64,000 nucleotides of DNA from Nannochloropsis oceanica. Its lineage: Eukaryota > Sar > Eustigmatophyceae > Eustigmatales > Monodopsidaceae. The position numbers were made by a program, and so were the translations under genes. Position 1 is the stretch's first letter. Each line of letters opens with the position of its first letter. The stretch spans positions 455,501 to 519,500 of the forward strand of contig CP038131.1 in NCBI GenBank assembly GCA_004519485.1. The letters run 5' to 3'. Positions 1 to 9,473 of the stretch are shown here, one piece after another. The notes beneath the pieces were generated by a model. It searched no databases, had not been told where the DNA came from, and saw only the letters and a list, made by a program, of their open reading frames with translations.

Positions 1-612
1 AGATGCGGGAGGGAGGTCACAGGTGTCTTTACCGCGCTTCCTCCTCGTGCCAGAGCTCGGACATGTGGGCCACCCCACAACGTGAAGTAAAATGCTTCAA
101 CGCACCTCCCGACCAATGGTGGAGGACGCCGGCGAGGGAAAAAGCGACGATGGCGTATGGTATGTCTTCTTTTCTTTGGAGTGTACCCTCTGGGGCTTTT
201 AATGGCGCTGGTCGGAGCAGTCCGATCCAAAGTATCGCACCCTCGTGGATAAGGCGCTCAGTTCTTCTGCTTAATGGTCACGAGGATTGTGCGGCTCGGG
301 CACATGTTTATGCCTGTCCTCGACCGGACCGTCAGTAAGCGGGAGGTAATGGCGTCACAGGGCAAACAAGCGCAATCACTGCCCCCAAATGGCATGTTAT
401 GAGGATTTATTTATATGTTATGTTTCTTTTATGTGACTGTCGCTGTCCTGGGTTTGAAAGGCTGCGCTGGGGCGGGGGTCCTTGTTCTCCGGTTCCCCCT
501 CGTCTCTCTATTGCACAACTCTTTAGTTTTGTTCTGATCGTCCATATATCCACATGATATTCACATACTCTTCTTAAAATATTCCTCTACCAGAAACACT
601 TGCCTCGTCTCA
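1..612. other. Unassigned left edge, downstream of Ku70
   Basis: No gene could be supported here. An open frame on the plus strand (3-338) codes a cysteine/arginine/tryptophan-rich peptide with no recognisable motif and looks like chance. The stretch from about 400 to 612 is AT-richer and probably holds the 3' UTR and poly(A) region of Ku70, which ends at 613. Part of a neighbouring gene running off the left edge cannot be excluded. Confidence 0.4.
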
Positions 613-2838
613 TCACAAGTCATCATCGGTCTCGAGGTCCATCTGTAAACGATCGATGATGTCTCCCTTCTTGCCTGACACGGGCAACCCACGTGCACGA
701 CAGATCTCCTTCAGTTGAGGAACCGTCAGTTTGGCCAGCTTTCCCATCGAAAGGTCCTTCACCGATCTATCGCCACCGCCTCCTATCTTCTCATCATCCT
801 CGTCTTCAGCCTTGCTGACCTTCTCAGCGACCAGCTTACCCTTAACAGTTTTCGTCACTGCATCTGCCTTCCGCTTCCTCCCCCTCCCCCTCTGCACACC
901 CTTTCTTGGATCAGGAGACAGTTCCCACAGCTCCTCCAACTCTTCTTCTGCTCGGCCAAGCAACTCGTCCGAGGGCCAGGTGCTGTCATCCGTTATCTCA
1001 TTCCACTCCGTCTTTGCCTCCTCCAGCGCCAACGCCTGCAAACCCGAGTAAAACTTTTCCAAGGCCGGATTATTGAAGCCCACAGAGTACTGCTGTGGCT
1101 TTAAAGTCAAGCGCGCCACCACCTTCCTAGCTGCCTCCAGCTGTTCTTTCTCCGGCGGCGGCGGGGGACAGTCCAGATGCGGGCTCTCCACAGAACGCAG
1201 ATCGCCCAAGAAAGGCAACTCAACCAATTCTAAACCCTTGGTTGCCAATGAAGCAAGTAGCACAGCTAGACGAGGCTCTGACTTTGCCGACGCCTGATAC
1301 CGGACCACTGCCATCCGCTCACGCTTCAGCATCGCCTCCCGCAGGGAGATGAAGGCACGAGTGCAACCCTTGAGCGAGAGCTCTTCTGGGTAGACCGTCG
1401 TGCTGCTCGTCACGTTCAGCTCCCATGCCAGCTCCTCAGAGGGCACAAATCCCAGCAAATAGAGCCCGGGCTCGCTAAGACCAGCGCGGAGGGTGTATTC
1501 AAACTCAGGGCGTTTGAAGGGGACGGTGGTGTTGGAGGACCCGAAGTCAAGGCCGTAAGCTGCCTCCAGCTCCAAGTCAATGTATTGCACCAGCTCCTCA
1601 CATAGCCACTTGGTGCTCGGAACTAGCCGTCGATTTGTAGCCGCGGCCAGCTGCACGGGCGTGGGTTTTTTACAGGGTTGGATGGTCTTGTAAAGGGCAA
1701 CGTTGATGGAGAGGGGAGGCGAGTCAGTAACTTGCCAGATGGTGCAGGCGTAGCGACGCTTCTTAAATAGTCGACCCTTGGCTGCCCCCAGCAGAGTTGT
1801 CATGTCCCCGCTCCCGACATTTACCATCTTCGACTCGGACTCGGTCTCTTCCTCGTCTGCCTTGATGTAGTCTAGTTCGAAGGGCTGCTTACTCGCGGCG
1901 GAGAGCACGGGCCCATAAAGCTTTCGCTCGTCGAAATCCCGGCCGTCGGGATGAGGAAAATGCCACAAGCGTACATCCACCCCTCCCTCTTGGGCATCTT
2001 TTATTACTTGGCTTGGGTTGTTGGGCTCCGAGGGGTCGTCCTCGTTGGTGAGAAGCCAGATGCGCCGAATGTCCCGTTCCTTTTTGGACCGGGTCTCCAG
2101 CATCCGCAGACACGCTCGGAACCCGTCCCGTAAGCCGGATGAAGAGGTAAAAGAGGAGGAGTCTGTCCACCTTAAATGCAATTCCTTGGCAACATCGACG
2201 TCGGGTTGGCACAGCCGCTCCAGTTGCTTGATGCGTTTGGCGGTCGGTTCCCCCAAGGGTTGCAACTCGGTCGTATGGCCCTCAAGCAATTGGCTGGCGC
2301 CGAATGTCATCGAACCTCCTGCTTGGCCGCCATTTTCCTCCGACTTATCATCCACTGCCTTATCTACCCCGAAAAGCACAACTCCGACCCAGTCCCGACG
2401 ACTCATCATAATCTTCTGTCGCAGCACGAACTGCGCCAGTTCAAAAGCAATTCTTAGCGGGGACTAGATAGAGGAAGGAAAAGAGGGAGAAAATGGGAAG
2501 GGGTGGGATATACATATGCAAAATCGAGCGGCATGAACACAAGTAATATGAACAGATCCCATGAGCCAGGTCCACCCCTTTCGCGTACCCTCCTTGTGAT
2601 GAGAAGCGCGACATTCCCTAGCCGGCAGGCTGTGTTCAATTGATGCCGCTTCCAATCCACCTCATTCGCCCTGCAGTCTCTCCTCATTAGCACGTACCTT
2701 ACCGTCCGCGTTCTTAGCCAGCATCGCTGGGCGGGCATCAATCAGCACCATCAAATTGTCCTCCATCGTCTGGAAGTCCTTCATAACCTCTTGCTCTTCC
2801 TCGTCCCTTTCCTCTTCGTCTTCGTAGTACGGTGACAT
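613..2838 (-). CDS. Ku70, DNA end-binding subunit (XRCC6-like) with SAP domain
   Basis: Ku70 pairs with Ku80 to load onto broken DNA ends in the nucleus and start non-homologous end joining. Two exons: complement(join(613..2463, 2698..2838)), about 663 aa. Exon 1 (ATG at 2838) gives an acidic N-terminus and the first strand of the vWA-like domain (MVLIDARPAML). The intron ends in tatctag, so exon 2 starts SPLRIAFELA and runs into QKIMMSRRDWVGVVLFG, typical of Ku70. The nuclease-like signature IWLLTNEDDP, the Ku beta-barrel core and a C-terminal SAP DNA-binding helix pair (VPQLKEICRARGLPVSGKKG) follow in the expected order. Length and SAP tail match Ku70 rather than Ku80. It is divergent from the HMG-box gene. 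Start choice rests on the only in-frame ATG that supplies the missing strand. Confidence 0.93.
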
Positions 2839-3262
2839 GCGTCCGCAATGCCTTTGTTTTCTCTTGTACTTGTGTAACTGTGTAAGGAAGGAGAAGGTAA
2901 ACGAGAGGGTGAGACATGGGCGCAGTCGTAAAGCAACTTTGGGCATGGGAGCCGCCTGCGTTTCGACGAACAAGAAGCACGAGATAGAGATCATCTATGA
3001 CGATCAATGATGTTCTCTCTGTTGTGGAGTAGTTGCTTTACAGTGTCGCTCAAAGATACCAGCCCATCCACCACCACACAACACCACACAGACACCACAA
3101 CTTTGGGGAGCGTCAGTGGCACCAAGTTTGGCGTCCCCACAAGCGACAAGGTAAGCACTTATTTGCCCCCCTTCAGCAAAATCCTTCGCGCACGATTGAC
3201 ACACAACCGCTTTTCCGGCCCAAAACTTTAACACACCTAGATCACACAACACCACCAGCACC
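2839..3262. promoter_or_regulatory. Shared divergent promoter of Ku70 and the HMG-box gene, with a 5' UTR intron
   Basis: This 424-bp gap separates the ATG of Ku70 (-) from that of the HMG-box gene (+) and must hold both promoters. On the plus strand a clean intron in the 5' UTR is visible: donor GACAAG|gtaagc at 3151 and acceptor cacacctag ending at 3240, leaving a short leader before the ATG in ACCATGG context. No TATA box was identified with confidence. Confidence 0.6.
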
Positions 3263-3916
3263 ATGGCAGAAGGCGCTCTTTTGGATCCCCAGAAGCTCTC
3301 GTTGTGCTATGCGAAGCTCTTTCAGAAACAACAAGTCTTTGCCGCCCAGCAGGCCGCAGTCTTTGCCAAGCTGGCCGCTGGGGACAAGGCTACCCTCGAA
3401 GCTGTGCTGAAGCTGCCCGACGCACAGCCCTCCCCGGAGGAGGCGAACGGAGCGGGAAATGGGAAGAAGCGCAAGGCGAAGCGGGATCCGGACTTGCCGA
3501 AACGGCCCAAGAGCGGGTACCAGTTTTATGTCTGTGAGCACACCCCGACGCTGCGTGCGGCCCAGCCAGAGGCCAAGATGAAGGAGCTCATGGGGGTGCT
3601 AGCTAACGACTGGAAAAAGCTGAGCGAAGAGGAGAAGGAAAAGTATCAGAAGCTTGCAGTGGAGGAGAAGACAGTGTACCAGGACAAGATGGATAGCTAC
3701 AAGGCCAACAAAACCGGCGGCGGTGGTGGGGGGGAGGGAGGAGCCGCTGTCAAGGCGACTGCCCCGGTGATGGCGTCGGCCAAGGATGCAGAGGAGCAGG
3801 AGGAGGAAGAGGACACAGAGTCAGACACGTCAGAGGAGAAAGAGGTGAAGAAGTCCAAGAAGAAGAAACACAAGAAGCACAAGAAGCACCACGACAAGAC
3901 CCGAGAAGAGTCCTAA
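3263..3916 (+). CDS. Single HMG-box chromatin protein (HMGB/NHP6-like)
   Basis: 217-aa intronless coding region starting in a strong ACCATGG context. Residues about 77-147 form one HMG box (LPKRPKSGYQFYV ... LANDWKKLSEEEKEKY), the L-shaped three-helix fold that bends DNA in the minor groove. The N-terminal ~60 residues are helical and alanine-rich without a known domain. The tail has a glycine run, then an acidic stretch (EEQEEEEDTESDTSEE) and a lysine/histidine-rich end (KKSKKKKHKKHKKHH). Acidic and basic tails are common in HMGB proteins, where they tune DNA and histone contact. Predicted nuclear architectural factor; exact subfamily not certain. A 5' UTR intron at 3151-3240 precedes it. 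Confidence 0.88.
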   Translation: MAEGALLDPQKLSLCYAKLFQKQQVFAAQQAAVFAKLAAGDKATLEAVLKLPDAQPSPEEANGAGNGKKRKAKRDPDLPKRPKSGYQFYVCEHTPTLRAAQPEAKMKELMGVLANDWKKLSEEEKEKYQKLAVEEKTVYQDKMDSYKANKTGGGGGGEGGAAVKATAPVMASAKDAEEQEEEEDTESDTSEEKEVKKSKKKKHKKHKKHHDKTREES

Positions 3917-4818
3917 AACAGGGAGAAGGCCACGAAAGGGACGCTGAGAATGGGATAAAATGGGGACTATGCGTTTATTTTTCGGTCGGGTTATGCACAT
4001 GATACGATTGTGGGAAGTATATTTTTTCTACTACAACATCAACAACAACAGTACCCACTCCCACACCACACACCGAACGGTCCAGCTAGAGATGAAAGAA
4101 ACAGGAAAGAGAACGCCACGTCAAGGCCCAAAACAGTATGGCTTGTCAGTGTCGTCTTTCCACGAGCATATTGTGCGAATGTGTGAATGTAAGAGAGAAA
4201 GAAGCTAAGAGGAAAAAGCCATGACAGAAGATCGCCCAGCTGCTGATGGAAAGGAAAATAAGGAACAAAAGAAAGTTTCAGTCGTCATCCTCCTCCCACG
4301 GGATGAAACGTGAGCGAAAGAAATGACAGACATTATGCATTATATTTTTTCTTCTATCGATGGATACGGATTGTACCCCCCTTGCTCCAAAACTGTCACA
4401 CCGCAGCACATTTCGTTTCGCGCCAGTAAATCATTTCCGCTCACCAACTATCTCTCTTTCAATAAAGAGACCTTTATCCCTCCCGCCCTGCTCGCCTGGT
4501 CGCATCCGAGCGCATGGCTGAACAATGTGCATGCGTTTTGATGTATAAAAATAACGCAGCTAACCAAACCCCACAATCTCCTTCCCTCCACCTATGTCCT
4601 CTATGCCTGTGGGTCACCACACTTCCCGTCGGAAGAAGAGGGCCGGGAAATGGAGTCATGATCAGGATAATTCATTCATTTGGTGTCTGGGCCCCTTCCT
4701 TCCTTGCCGTCAGCCTCTCCTTTTCTCCTTCTTCTATCTATCTTCCGTGCCTCTACCTAAGCCTCTTGCTACTGCTCCCGATGCTGCTTCTGTGCCCCGC
4801 CCCCCTCTTCCTCTCATC
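3917..4818. other. Convergent intergenic region (HMG-box / mitochondrial carrier)
   Basis: About 0.9 kb between two converging stop codons. The sequence is a mix of AT-rich and pyrimidine-rich stretches consistent with two 3' UTRs. Open frames here are short, with no recognisable motif. Nothing further seen. Confidence 0.5.
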
Positions 4819-5772
4819 TTATGAGGCAAGGGGCACAGGTTTCGCCAACACGAAGACAGAACGGTAAACTTTGGTAACCTGCTCAATGGTCAGCAAGATA
4901 ATCATGGCGTGGGGTGCGCATCGGCCGTAGTAAGCGGGAAAGCCTGTCCAGAAGGCGAGCAGGCCCTCTTTTCTGAAGATGGACAGCGTACAGTCGGCCA
5001 GGCCCGTGTAGGGCATCTTGCCATTGGCGTCGGGTTTCATGTCCTGCATCCGGGATTTGAGCATGTCGAAGGGTAGAGAGAAGAAGGCAGAGGTGAAGCC
5101 GGCTACGGCTGAGGAGAGGAGGTTGGTGACGACGGAGGGCTTCTTTGGGTCTGCGTCCTTGGTCACGTGCACGGATATGGCGTCCTTTGCCTGGTCGTAG
5201 CACGCGAGCATACCCACGTTCATGGACATCCCACGCAGCACATTGGGCGCCAAACCCGCATACAGCCGTTTGGGCCCCTCCTCCCTGAAGATGCGTCCGA
5301 TCGCGTCAAACACGTTCTTGTAGTTCCGGCGCAGCTCTACGGGCTTCATGGAGTCAGCCTGCATGCGCACCAGGGCGACGTCGAAGGGCGTGCCGATGCA
5401 GACGGCGATGCCGCCTGACAACATGCCGCTCAAGGTCTTCATCCAGAAGGGGATTGTCCCACCCATGGTTTTCTCTAGTTTATCCGAAAAGGTCCGATGC
5501 AAGCCAATGCGTGCCGTGCCGTAGATCGCTTGCCTCATCAGCGAGGCACTCAAACCCGCATAGGCCGCCGCTAACCCGTCGTTTTTGACCAAGTTAACGA
5601 TGACACTCACTGCGCCTGGTGCCTTTACGCCAGGGTTGAGGGTGGAGAAGAGTTGGAGGCGCACCTTCGCCAGGTCGATGGGATGGATGATGCTGCTGGC
5701 GAAACAAGCACTCGCGCCGCCACAGACAAAAGGCTGTATCGTCTCAGCCAAGCTCGTCTGCTTTTCACCCAT
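4819..5772 (-). CDS. Mitochondrial carrier, 2-oxoglutarate/malate type (SLC25A11-like)
   Basis: 317-aa single-exon protein with the three tandem ~100-residue repeats of the SLC25 family. Each repeat carries the Px[DE]xx[KR] signature on its odd helix: PIDLAKVRLQ, PFDVALVRMQ and PFDMLKSRMQ. The phrases GLSASLMRQAIYGTARIGLH and MSMNVGMLACYDQAKD closely resemble the oxoglutarate carrier, which swaps cytosolic malate for matrix 2-oxoglutarate across the inner mitochondrial membrane. The frame stays open upstream to 5823, but the first ATG is at 5772 and gives MGEKQTS, the normal length for the family. A related dicarboxylate carrier cannot be excluded without alignment. The gene is divergent from lipoyl synthase. 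Confidence 0.9.
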   Translation of the reverse strand: MGEKQTSLAETIQPFVCGGASACFASSIIHPIDLAKVRLQLFSTLNPGVKAPGAVSVIVNLVKNDGLAAAYAGLSASLMRQAIYGTARIGLHRTFSDKLEKTMGGTIPFWMKTLSGMLSGGIAVCIGTPFDVALVRMQADSMKPVELRRNYKNVFDAIGRIFREEGPKRLYAGLAPNVLRGMSMNVGMLACYDQAKDAISVHVTKDADPKKPSVVTNLLSSAVAGFTSAFFSLPFDMLKSRMQDMKPDANGKMPYTGLADCTLSIFRKEGLLAFWTGFPAYYGRCAPHAMIILLTIEQVTKVYRSVFVLAKPVPLAS

Positions 5773-6378
5773 GGCTGCTGGCTGGCGGGCTGCTGCGAGC
5801 GAGTCGTGTGGTGGCCTGTGCACAATTTAGGGATGACAAATGTATGAGGAAAAACGACAAGGATGAATCAGGAGGAGTAGGAATGCAGGCGGACTGCCCC
5901 AAAAAAACTTCCGCACTTGCGGCGACGCATACGGGAGTCGACGGGGTCGAGCGGTCTGGCACGTGGATGAGGAGGAAGAGGAGGTGGTTGCAATGATTGG
6001 GCAAGGGCTGAGAAGGCAGTGGTAACACAATAAGATCGAGGACTAGAGCCAACTTCTCCACGAATGAATCGCATACGTGCATTTTCCCCCGCTGGTTCGC
6101 CACCTTGCGTGGGATTGGTGGGCGACGTGTTCCATTTGAAGCAGCAGTGCGCTGGATGATGACCCGATGGGAGCTCGATATGAGGTGCGATCGGTGCTTC
6201 TCATTGCGAAAGGGACTCGACTCTTTTGAAATGCCAACCATGCCACACATACTCATACTCATGGCTATACCTACCACCCAATATACGTGCACCCTACCAA
6301 CAGGAGGTGCAGTCGTACCCACGACGTAAAATCGTTGCCGTCTGCTTGCTACACCAAGAGCAGCACTCTTCAAGCGTC
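5773..6378. promoter_or_regulatory. Divergent promoter region, carrier (-) / lipoyl synthase (+)
   Basis: About 0.6 kb between two start codons pointing away from each other, so it should hold both promoters. No coding potential recognised on either strand, and no core promoter motif could be named with confidence. Confidence 0.45.
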
Positions 6379-7964
6379 ATGAGAGCTGTTGCTCGCCATG
6401 CACCGTGTCGAAGTCTGCCTTATGGACAGATCCTCACCCGGCCAGCACCAGCGGCAGCAACATTACCAGAAGCAGCATTACCGCGTAGTTGCAAGGCCAG
6501 GGGCTTGGCTTCTTATTCGTCCGCACGCCTGGAAAACCTGCGCAAGCAGCTGGAAGAAGAGGACGCCGCGGGGATTGCCATGTCCCTTATCCCACCTACC
6601 ATTCATGTGCCAGAGACTGTCAGTTCCGACGATGTTGCCCCTGCTCCACGACGACAAAAGCGCATGGAACCGAAGCCTAGTACGTGATGGGATCATTGTG
6701 GTTGCACAGCTTGATGGCATGGTGCTGACCCTCGATGTCCCCCCCCCAACCCCTCCGACCTCCTCACTTCAGGTTGGCTGAAGGCCGTGCCCGCCGAAGG
6801 CGAGAACTACCTCCGGTTGAAGAGTACGGTACGTATTGATGAATATCGAATTGAGTATGTCATTATACCCTGGCTTCTCAAAATCGCCAATCCCCTTCTC
6901 GTATTCTCATCTCCCATTCTATCCCGCGCCGCCTAGGTCCGGAAGCTTAAGCTGGCAACGGTGTGCGAGGAGGCACGCTGCCCAAACATCGGGGAGTGTT
7001 GGGGAGGTGGTAAGGAGGGCACGGCGACGGCGACGATCATGATTATGGGCGACACGTGCACGCGAGGCTGCAGCTTTTGCGCCGTTAAGACAAGCCGAAC
7101 ACCAGCGGCACTGGGTACGTAGATGAAGGCGTATAAATGGACAGAGACGAAGAAACGACGGATTTGTTTACCAAATTGCCTTGTTTCCTCATTTTACTTC
7201 GAATTGACACGATGCAGACCCATTGGAGCCGGAGCACGTTGCACAAGCCATAACAGAGTGGGGCTTGGACTACGTCGTCTTGACCAGGTAAGGATACGCC
7301 GACTCTCCATTTCTTTTCACGACACCACCCCACCTCCATGTCTACAAAACCAACCATTGTCTTTCATTGCAATTGTCATCCTCACAGCGTGGATCGGGAC
7401 GACTTGGAAGACCAAGGTTCAGAGCATTTCGCCCAAACCGTTCGAGGGCTCAAGACCCGCAAGCCCTCGCTGCTCGTGGAATGCCTGACACCTGATTTTC
7501 GCGGCCAAGCTAATCTCATCGAGCATGTGGCCACCTCGGGCCTGGACGTATATGCACACAACCTTGAGACGGTGGAGCGGATGCAGCGCCGCGTGCGGGA
7601 CCACCGGGCAGGCTACTCCCAATCACTCTTCGTTCTGGAGCACGCCAAGAAGTGTGAGCCGACCCTCTTGACCAAAACCTCGCTCATGCTCGGCGTGGGG
7701 GAACGGCCCGAGGACATCCGTGCCACTCTGCGAGATCTGAGGACAGCAGGCGTGGACGTCGTCACCTTCGGACAGTACCTGCGGCCTACCAAGCGACACA
7801 TGCCTGTTAAAGCTTTCGTCACACCGGAGCGATTCCAGGAGTGGCAGGTGGAGGCGGAGGGGCTGGGGTTCAAGTATGTCGCCTCGGGACCGCTCGTCCG
7901 CTCTTCCTACAAAGCGGGGGAGTTTTTTTTGAAGGGGCTTCTCAAGAAGCAAGAAGAAAGATGA
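6379..7964 (+). CDS. lipA: Lipoyl synthase (LipA), mitochondrial
   Basis: Radical-SAM enzyme that inserts two sulfurs into octanoyl groups on lipoyl domains (pyruvate and 2-oxoglutarate dehydrogenases, glycine cleavage H protein). Five exons: join(6379..6679, 6773..6828, 6937..7114, 7218..7287, 7388..7964), 393 aa; all junctions keep frame. The auxiliary [4Fe-4S] cluster motif [12 protein letters not shown] is followed by the radical-SAM motif CTRGCSFC, then [23 protein letters not shown] and [12 protein letters not shown], and the usual C-terminus [18 protein letters not shown]. The first ~60 residues ([17 protein letters not shown] ...) are basic, with few acids and a late GLASYSS stretch, like a mitochondrial presequence. 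There is no signal peptide/ASAFAP leader, so the mitochondrial form is more likely than a plastid one. Confidence 0.95.
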
Positions 7965-8292
7965 AGACGGCGCCCTCCCAGAAGAGGAGCAGTGGCAAAA
8001 GGAGCAGGAGCGTGTTGGCAAAATGTAAACAAATCAAGACTACGAAATAAGGAATCATAGGTGACATACAAAAACACAACCACACGGTGTATCATATCTC
8101 GAGAAGAATTGTATAATATGCGCATATGGTGACTTTCCTCTCGGTGTGTGGTACCTGCCTTCACGTGTAGTACTTATCTACCTTTAAGCCCAGCATCCTG
8201 CCACACTATCGTACAGAGTGTCACACAATGCTTTCTTTGTTCATTTTATTTTATCTTGACCGTTTATGATCCCCTTCAATCACTCGAACGCT
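7965..8292. other. Convergent intergenic region (lipoyl synthase / ferredoxin)
   Basis: About 330 bp between converging stop codons; AT-rich, consistent with two 3' UTRs. No gene or structure recognised. Confidence 0.5.
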
Positions 8293-9165
8293 TTAGAGAG
8301 GAGCAAACTGCTCGTCGATCAGCTCGTCCTCAGGGATGGAGCGGATAACGACGTCTGTCTGAGGGTAGGCGCAGCAGGTGAGTGCATAGCCCCGCTCGAT
8401 AACCGTGTCGTCCAGTGTCGAGCCCGTCTGATCTACCGTACCCGAAAGAACCTTCGCTGCGCAGGCCAAGCAGGCGCCTAGCTTGCAATCGTGGGGCAGC
8501 TCGATACCCTCGTCTAGGGCTGCCTCTAGCACCGACTTATAAGATTCCACGTTAATCGTGTGCGTCTTACCGTCCAGCATCTGACAAAGGGGAGGAGTTA
8601 AATAAGAATAAAAGATATAAATGAATTAAAAGCAGGCTGTGCATGGTGTCCAAGATGATTGATTGATTGGTAAATTGATCTATTGATTCAAGATGAACTA
8701 CCCTCCTTAAAACCTCCCCCCACATTGCAATTTACCTCGATCGTCACCTGGTGCCCGAATAGCGGAGCGACCCGCATTGCAGAACGAGCTGCGATGCCTC
8801 TTGGCGTATAGGGTAGGAAAGCTATTATACGGGACGTGGGGCGGATGTAAAGAGTCACGTCAGTCGAGTTGGGGTAGTGTCCTTCTTGAAACAAATGGGT
8901 CGTGCTGCAACGTCCCAAACCACTGCCAAAATCTCGTGCCCTGAAACGAGGCTTGGCTCTCTGTAACCTGCCTATGAACAATATCTACCGAAGTGTTACC
9001 GTCCTATACACTCCTCAAACAATGAAGCCAAACCCTACCCACTCTTTGGATCAAACAGATGCCATGCGGAGCCCGGCTCCCAGTGCAACGCATATCTTTC
9101 CAGTCAACGTACTTACCGAGTGCAGATGAGGCGCATGCGATCAGAAGGAGCACGCAGAGTTTCAT
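8293..9165 (-). CDS. Plastid-targeted [2Fe-2S] ferredoxin
   Basis: Three exons: complement(join(8293..8580, 8736..8821, 9117..9165)), 140 aa. The precursor starts with a hydrophobic signal peptide (MKLCVLLLIACASSAL), and the first splice junction creates ALAFLPY, an ASAFAP-like signal/transit boundary with Phe at +1, followed by an arginine-containing transit peptide (TPRGIAARSAMR). The mature ~95-aa domain has the plant-type ferredoxin cluster motif C-x4-C-x2-C (CKLGACLAC) and the fourth ligand in YALTCCAYP, where one of two adjacent cysteines would serve. The acidic end (PEDELIDEQ) is typical for docking to FNR and other partners. Predicted soluble stromal electron carrier from photosystem I. 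The first exon is short (49 nt) but supplies the only plausible signal peptide. It is divergent from the nucleotidyltransferase gene. Confidence 0.9.
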
Positions 9166-9473
9166 TCTTGCGGTGACGGTAATAGTGACCTCTGTTGTTG
9201 GAGGAAGAGGAAAATTGGTCGGTGTTGACTCAGGCAAGGGAGGCAGGATCGAAGGCAACCTCATCCCGCTCCTCCTCATCTCACATCAGCGACTGCGCCT
9301 TCTTGCCTTATTCCCTGCGTCTCCAGTGTCAATCTAGAATGTCCGCTCCCCCCCTCTAACGCCCTGCACACCACAACGACAACACAAAAATTCTCAGAAA
9401 ACGGTTGGTTACCGGCCGCTGCTTACACCAATATGTTAAGAAAGAGGGCCTAAGGGAGGGAGCATCAGCAAGC
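9166..9473. promoter_or_regulatory. Divergent promoter region, ferredoxin (-) / nucleotidyltransferase (+)
   Basis: 308 bp between opposing start codons; pyrimidine-rich near 9280-9360. It must contain both promoters, but no specific element is identifiable by eye. Confidence 0.45.

Noticed and set aside
3-338. 111-codon frame at the left edge
   Set aside because: No motif, unusual Cys/Trp/Arg content and no splice partner visible. Not enough to call a gene.
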